Positions 60,350 through 64,000 of a stretch of DNA of 64,000 nucleotides are shown piece by piece. Below the pieces are notes generated by a model that saw nothing but the letters and a program-made list of their open reading frames with translations, was not told where the DNA came from and did not search any database. Source of the stretch: Streptomyces sp. SUK 48 (GTDB taxonomy: Bacteria; Actinomycetota; Actinomycetes; Streptomycetales; Streptomycetaceae); NCBI RefSeq assembly GCF_009650765.1, contig NZ_CP045740.1, forward strand, positions 2,108,001 to 2,172,000, read 5' to 3'. A program made the translations under genes and the position numbers. The stretch's first letter is position 1; each line of letters starts with the position of its first letter.

Positions 60350-60850
60350 CTACGCGCAGGGGGCGCCCCCGAAGGGGCTGCGCTGGTTGTCGTCCGCCGA
60401 TAACACCTCCTCCCGCGCGGCCAGCTTGCGCAGCATCTCGCGGACCCGGTCGCGGGATTCGTCGGCCGCGTCGATGGCCTCCATGCACTGCCAGTACGTC
60501 GTCTCGTCCGCCGCGCCGCTGGCCATGCCGACCAGGGCCATGCCGACCTCGGCGAGCAGTCCGCCGAGGCAGAGCAGGGTCTCGCGGGCGTCGTCCAGCC
60601 GGGTGAGCTGGGCGGCGCGCAGATCGCCGAGGTCCAGCTCGGGCGGGTCGAGGACACCGCAGCCCCGGCCCGCCAGCTCGGTCAGCCCGAGCGCCTCGCC
60701 GCGCAGCTCCGGCGGTCCGGAGACCGCGAGTCTGCTGCCGATCGCCTGCGCGAGGGCCCCTGCCTGCCACACCTCCGCCATCAACTCGCGCGTGTCCGCG
60801 CCGTTCGCCAGGGCTCGTCTGCCGGTGAGGATGAGTCGTACCGCGTCCAT
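60350..60850 (-). CDS. Conserved actinobacterial protein, unknown
   Basis: 166 residues from ATG at 60850. All-helical: AVRLILTGRRALANGADTRELMAEVWQAGALAQAIG, LTRLDDARETLLCLGGLLAEVGMALVGMASGA, YWQCMEAIDAADESRDRVREMLRKLAAREEVL. No catalytic motif, signal or membrane segment. It looks like a family peculiar to Streptomyces. The upstream gap (60,851-61,032) is AT-richer and holds its promoter. Confidence 0.72.
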   Translation of the reverse strand: MDAVRLILTGRRALANGADTRELMAEVWQAGALAQAIGSRLAVSGPPELRGEALGLTELAGRGCGVLDPPELDLGDLRAAQLTRLDDARETLLCLGGLLAEVGMALVGMASGAADETTYWQCMEAIDAADESRDRVREMLRKLAAREEVLSADDNQRSPFGGAPCA

Positions 60851-61032
60851 CCGTCGCCCCCGTCCCTCCACGCACTCGCTCGTACGTTCACTGACTCTCC
60901 TGTCCACTACCCAGAGTGAGGGCCGTTGGTGCGAAAAGCTAGAGGAAGCCCGAAATCTGGGGACAACAATTCGGATTCGGTAGATGAATTGACAGCGGAG
61001 AGTGATAACGGAACCGGGGAATCCGCCTGTTG

Positions 61033-61365
61033 TCAGTCTTCGGGCGCCGGAAAGCGGTGTTCGTTGCGGTCGATCTTCTCGGAGAGCGCGGTCAGCGGAT
61101 CGATGTCCAGGGCCGCGCAGAACTGGAGGAGATAGGCGAGGACATCGGCGACCTCGTCGCGGACGCGGTGCGCGGTGGCGGGGTCGGACATCACCCGGGC
61201 CGACTCCTCGGGGGTCAGCCACTGGAAGATCTCGACCAGTTCGGAGCTCTCCACGCTCAGCGCGGAGGCGAGGTTCTTGGGGGTGTGGTACCGCCCCCAG
61301 TCGCGGGCGGCGGCGAACTCGGCGAGCCTGCGCTGGAGTCGGGGGAGGTCAGGGTGTTCCGTCAC
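61033..61365 (-). CDS. MazG-like nucleotide pyrophosphohydrolase
   Basis: 110 residues. The all-alpha NTP pyrophosphatase signature is present: LASALSVESSELVEIFQWLTPEE (ExxE) and VRDEVADVLAYLLQFC (ExxD), the magnesium ligands of dCTP pyrophosphatase/MazG proteins. It removes non-canonical or surplus nucleoside triphosphates. It overlaps the upstream ATPase gene by 17 bp, so the two are co-translated. Confidence 0.92.
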   Translation of the reverse strand: MTEHPDLPRLQRRLAEFAAARDWGRYHTPKNLASALSVESSELVEIFQWLTPEESARVMSDPATAHRVRDEVADVLAYLLQFCAALDIDPLTALSEKIDRNEHRFPAPED

Positions 61366-62557
61366 GGTTCAGGTGTACCACTGTGACGCCCTCGGCCCCC
61401 GCGCACCAGGAGGCGTCGTTCACCGCCGCGACGAGCCGGATGTGCCCGGACTCGCCCATGGCGGCCGCGAGGCGCAGCAGGGACCGGCGCTGGCCCGGGT
61501 CGAGGGAGCGGTCGAAGCCGTCGGCGAGGACGGTGAGGGAGCGCAGGGCGTCGGGGACCTCGCCCGGCGGGTCCATGTCCAGCACACCGGGACCGGTCAG
61601 CAGCACCAGGGTGTGGGCGAGGTAGCGGAGTTCGCCGTCGCCGAGGCGGGCCAGCTCCGTGCGGTGGCCGTCGCCGCGGTCGAGCAGGGCGCGCACCATG
61701 CCGTCGAAGAGGGGTTCGGCGATCAGGTCGTACACCGGTCCCGCGCAGCCCGCGCGCAGCGCCTCGACCAGCCGGCCGTGCCTGCGGGCGCACTCGGCGC
61801 GGGTGCGCCAGACCACGTCCGCGAGGTTGTCGCAGCCGGGCATCAGCCGGCCGGAGCCGGTGGGCACGGGGGTGCGCATGCAGTCGGGGCGGGGATCGCA
61901 GACGAAGACCGAGCGCAGGGCGACGACCATCTGCTCGGCGGCGGCCAGCACCCGGCGCTGGCCGTCGGTCTTGCCGGCCACCCGCAGCGGGAGCAGCGCG
62001 GTGCCGAGGCGGTCGTCGGGCAGGGGCGCGCGGGTCACCGGCGCGGTGCCCGCGGTGTGCCAGGCGGCCTGCACGGCGCGCCGCCCCGGGTCCCGTAACG
62101 CGGTCTGGAGCAGGACGGTGCCGCCCGCGCTCAGCCGCTCGCCCACGATCCGCGGCTGCGGTTCGGCCTGTACGGCGAGGTCGAGCCGTACCGGGCCCTC
62201 GGCGCCGTCGGCCGTGCAGCCGATCCTGAAGCCGCGCCGGCCCTCGCCGTCGGGCCGGGCCCGGTCGGGCACGCAGGCGACGGGATCGGGGAACGCCTCC
62301 CCGAGCGGCGCGCCGCCGGCGAGCCGGGCCAGCGCCTCGTAGGCCGCCAGCGCCGTCGTCTTCCCCGATCCGCTGGGGCCGGCGAACAGCGTGACCGCCC
62401 CCAGCGGGAATCCCGCGCCCCGGTGCCCGGCGAACGCCGACAACCGCAGCTCGGTGACCCGGGGCCGCACATCGAGGGGCTCGCGGGACTCCGGCGGGAG
62501 GGTCCCGCCGAGCCCGTCGACCACCGGCGGCTCAGCGGACGCGAAAGGCATGGCCAT
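61349..62557 (-). CDS. AAA ATPase (SMC/RecF-like ABC ATPase fold)
   Basis: 402 residues from ATG at 62557, or ATG at 62551. P-loop VTLFAGPSGSGKTTALAAYEALARLAGG near 65; later YLAHTLVLLTGPGVLDMD and FDRSLDPGQRRSLLRLAAAMGESGHIRLVAAVNDASW provide Walker B and the switch region, as in single-domain OLD/RecF-type ATPases. There are no coiled-coil arms long enough for an SMC. Overlap with the MazG gene suggests a common function in nucleotide stress or DNA metabolism, unproved. Confidence 0.78.
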   Translation of the reverse strand: MAMPFASAEPPVVDGLGGTLPPESREPLDVRPRVTELRLSAFAGHRGAGFPLGAVTLFAGPSGSGKTTALAAYEALARLAGGAPLGEAFPDPVACVPDRARPDGEGRRGFRIGCTADGAEGPVRLDLAVQAEPQPRIVGERLSAGGTVLLQTALRDPGRRAVQAAWHTAGTAPVTRAPLPDDRLGTALLPLRVAGKTDGQRRVLAAAEQMVVALRSVFVCDPRPDCMRTPVPTGSGRLMPGCDNLADVVWRTRAECARRHGRLVEALRAGCAGPVYDLIAEPLFDGMVRALLDRGDGHRTELARLGDGELRYLAHTLVLLTGPGVLDMDPPGEVPDALRSLTVLADGFDRSLDPGQRRSLLRLAAAMGESGHIRLVAAVNDASWCAGAEGVTVVHLNRDGTP

Positions 62558-62683
62558 GCCCGGAACGTAGGGCTCCGCCGGGCGGGCGAACCGTTTACCC
62601 GGCGGATGTTCCCACGATCGGGGGCGTTCACGGCAACAACGGGGACCGGGCCTCACTCCGGGGAGCTACGGGGGCCGGGGAGA

Positions 62684-62738
62684 GCCATGGGACGCCGGGG
62701 GCGCCATGGACGCCGTGGGTGCCATGGACGCCGCGGGT
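62684..62738. repeat. Three tandem 18-bp units
   Basis: GCCATGGACGCCG(T/C)GGGT repeats (units at 62684, 62703 and 62721, the first with one extra base) in the 210-bp gap upstream of the ATPase gene. Likely slippage repeats; no gene seen. Confidence 0.7.
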
Positions 62739-62767
62739 GCCGCCGGTGCCGCGGGGAGAGCCCGCGC

Positions 62768-63145
62768 TCACCCCGCCCCCTCCAGCAGCCCGCTGACCTC
62801 CGTACCCGGCGGGGTCAGCAGGAAGACGTTGCGGTCCACCCGGTGCATCCCGCTGCCCAGGCCGAAGACGACGCCCGTGCTGAAGTCGAGGACGCGCTTG
62901 GCGACATCCCCCTCGGCGCCGGAGAGGTCGAGGAGGACGGGCGCGCCCGCCATCACCGTCTCGGCGACCTCCCGGGCATCGGCGAAGACGTTGACGCGGA
63001 GGACCACGAAACGGCGCCGGGTCTCGGTCTCGTCGTCCGGTAGGGAACGGTGGTTGACCGCCGAGGGCCACGCGTCGCGGCCCCGTAGTGGCACGACCTG
63101 GGCGAGCCCTTCCCACTGTTCATCGGTGACGTCATAACGGCTCAC
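62768..63145 (-). CDS. SepF-like cell division protein
   Basis: 125 residues from GTG at 63145. The core FVVLRVNVFADAREVAETVMAGAPVLLDLSGAEGDVAKRVLDFSTGVVFGLGSGMHRVDRNVFLLTPPG is the DUF552/SepF fold, which polymerises and anchors FtsZ. The N-terminal membrane-binding helix of classical SepF is replaced by a short variable segment, and the protein lacks a yggT or ylm-type neighbour, so it is one of the SepF-like (Sfl) paralogues of Streptomyces rather than SepF itself. Confidence 0.87.
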   Translation of the reverse strand: MSRYDVTDEQWEGLAQVVPLRGRDAWPSAVNHRSLPDDETETRRRFVVLRVNVFADAREVAETVMAGAPVLLDLSGAEGDVAKRVLDFSTGVVFGLGSGMHRVDRNVFLLTPPGTEVSGLLEGAG

Positions 63146-63389
63146 CGGCTCCCCCGACCTTGCTCGCTTTCCATGCCTGCACCAGCCAATTCTTACGCCA
63201 AGTCACCCGTTCGGCCCAACAACGACACACAACGACACGGAGTCGATCGGTCCGGTGGCGCCCGCCCCGCCCCAACCCCGCCCCTTCTCTGGGCAGATGT
63301 GCGAATATGCCCGCTTCTTACCGCCCTCATACCGGACTCTTCACCGCTGGTCGCGCGCCGGTCACGCACCGCCGCTAGCGTCCGGTCCC

Positions 63390-64000
63390 GTGCACTTGGC
63401 AGAAACACAGCAGGTGACGCCCGGCCGGCGGACGCAGTCGGCGGTGTCCGCCGTACCCGGACCGCGCGCGCAGGCGCCCGGCGGGCCCGCGCAGTGGCAC
63501 CGCGTCCTCACGCTCCTGGCCGACGTGAGCCTCTTCATCGGTACCCGTTCCGTCTGGACACAGGCGGCCACGCACCGTCTCGTCCTCGCCGCGGTCATCT
63601 CGCTGTGCTACGCGGCGATCCTGGTGACCGGCGTGCTCGCGCTGACGGTCCGCCGGGCCCGCTCACTGGCCCGCCTGGACCTGGTGGTGCTGGTGACCGC
63701 GGTCGTCCTCGCCCTGTGCGCGTGGGCGCTGAACCACGGCGGCGGCGACGAGGCGCTCCTGACCACACAGGCCGCGCGGGAACTCGTCCACGGTCACCAC
63801 CTGTACGAGCATCCATGGCCCTGGCTGTTCCGCATCAAGGGCGTCGCCCTGACCGCGACGACGACCGGCGGATACGACTACACGTACGGCTATCCCCCGC
63901 TCGCGCCGCTGCTCACCGTCCCGTTCCTGTGGCTGGGCCACGGCGGCGCCCCGGCGACGGCGGTGGGCACCCTCGCCCTGATCACGGGCGCGATCGCGCT
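63390..64000 (+). CDS. Integral membrane protein, glycosyltransferase-87/39-like (3' part outside window)
   Basis: Open from GTG at 63390 to the window edge, at least 203 residues. A hydrophilic N-terminus of about 55 residues precedes membrane segments such as LVLAAVISLCYAAILVTGVLALTV and LDLVVLVTAVVLALCAWALN. Then comes an extracytoplasmic loop with ELVHGHHLYEHPWPW and GGYDYTYGYPPLAPLLTVPFLWLG. The YGYPPLxPLL pattern recalls membrane mannosyl- and arabinosyltransferases of the GT-C class. The start is not certain and no catalytic Asp can be assigned. Confidence 0.6.
   Translation, partial: MHLAETQQVTPGRRTQSAVSAVPGPRAQAPGGPAQWHRVLTLLADVSLFIGTRSVWTQAATHRLVLAAVISLCYAAILVTGVLALTVRRARSLARLDLVVLVTAVVLALCAWALNHGGGDEALLTTQAARELVHGHHLYEHPWPWLFRIKGVALTATTTGGYDYTYGYPPLAPLLTVPFLWLGHGGAPATAVGTLALITGAIA

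Noticed and set aside
55231..60657. 1,808-codon leftward frame covering Pnkp, Hen1 and the LLM region
   Set aside because: Only the 846 residues from 57771 show Pnkp sequence; the upstream part is out of frame with the clear Hen1 and LLM proteins.
57759..60983. 1,074-codon + strand frame over Hen1 and beyond
   Set aside because: Low-complexity antisense translation with no recognisable domain; real genes occupy both strands here.

Overview
The window is high-GC actinobacterial DNA, almost certainly Streptomyces: strong third-position GC, GTG starts, ATGA/GTGA stop-start overlaps, a SARP regulator, a SepF-like protein and a bacterial Pnkp/Hen1 pair. Gene identities come from reading translations and motifs by eye; no database search was run.

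Region 1 (about 1-33,830) is a biosynthetic cluster for what I infer to be an azoxy or hydrazine natural product with a fatty-amine half and a serine half extended by a polyketide synthase. The rightward operon (13,124-22,346) encodes an aldehyde-dehydrogenase-type acyl reductase, class III aminotransferase, acyl-CoA-dehydrogenase-like N-hydroxylase, flavin reductase, small membrane protein, diiron protein, SRPBCC protein and FAS-type enzymes (KAS III, ACP, KAS II). A second seryl-tRNA synthetase, a seryl-tRNA-dependent transferase, an InhA-like enoyl reductase, a ferredoxin and a desaturase follow. This resembles the valanimycin logic: amine to hydroxylamine, seryl ester from seryl-tRNA, N-N bond, azoxy group. 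A leftward operon (12,971-3,503) supplies a stand-alone ACP, a one-module type I PKS with degenerate DH and ER parts, an AMP-ligase, a luciferase-like oxidoreductase and a type II thioesterase. KAS III-like and MFS genes lie at the left end; a SARP and an acyl-CoA carboxylase beta/epsilon pair lie at the right.

The most striking element is a 94-nt serine-type tRNA at 30,694-30,787. It has near-perfect acceptor, D, variable and T arms, but its anticodon arm does not fold into a normal 7-nt loop. It sits next to the seryl-transferase gene and behind its own SARP-type promoter. I propose a dedicated, non-decoding seryl donor RNA for the pathway. Six promoters in the cluster share 7-mers of form RTCAGNN repeated every 11 bp, eight bp upstream of a -10-like hexamer, which defines the SARP regulon from sequence alone.

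Region 2 (about 33,985-48,590) holds an aromatic acyl-CoA catabolic set: RidA, acyl-CoA dehydrogenase, benzoate/2-aminobenzoate-type CoA ligase and PaaX-like regulator on the left, and a monooxygenase/old-yellow-enzyme fusion with an enoyl-CoA hydratase on the right. The halves share a promoter/operator but are separated by a conflict-system module (trypsin-STAND NTPase-WD40 protein plus a small partner) and small genes of unknown function.

Region 3 (about 48,592-64,000) is mostly conserved Streptomyces genome: an anti-sigma-type ATPase, an arginine deiminase set (permease, ornithine carbamoyltransferase, arginine deiminase), an SPFH protein with an NAD-kinase-like protein, the Pnkp/Hen1 RNA-repair operon, a second luciferase-like oxidoreductase, a MazG-like hydrolase, an AAA ATPase, a SepF-like protein and a truncated membrane protein at the right edge.
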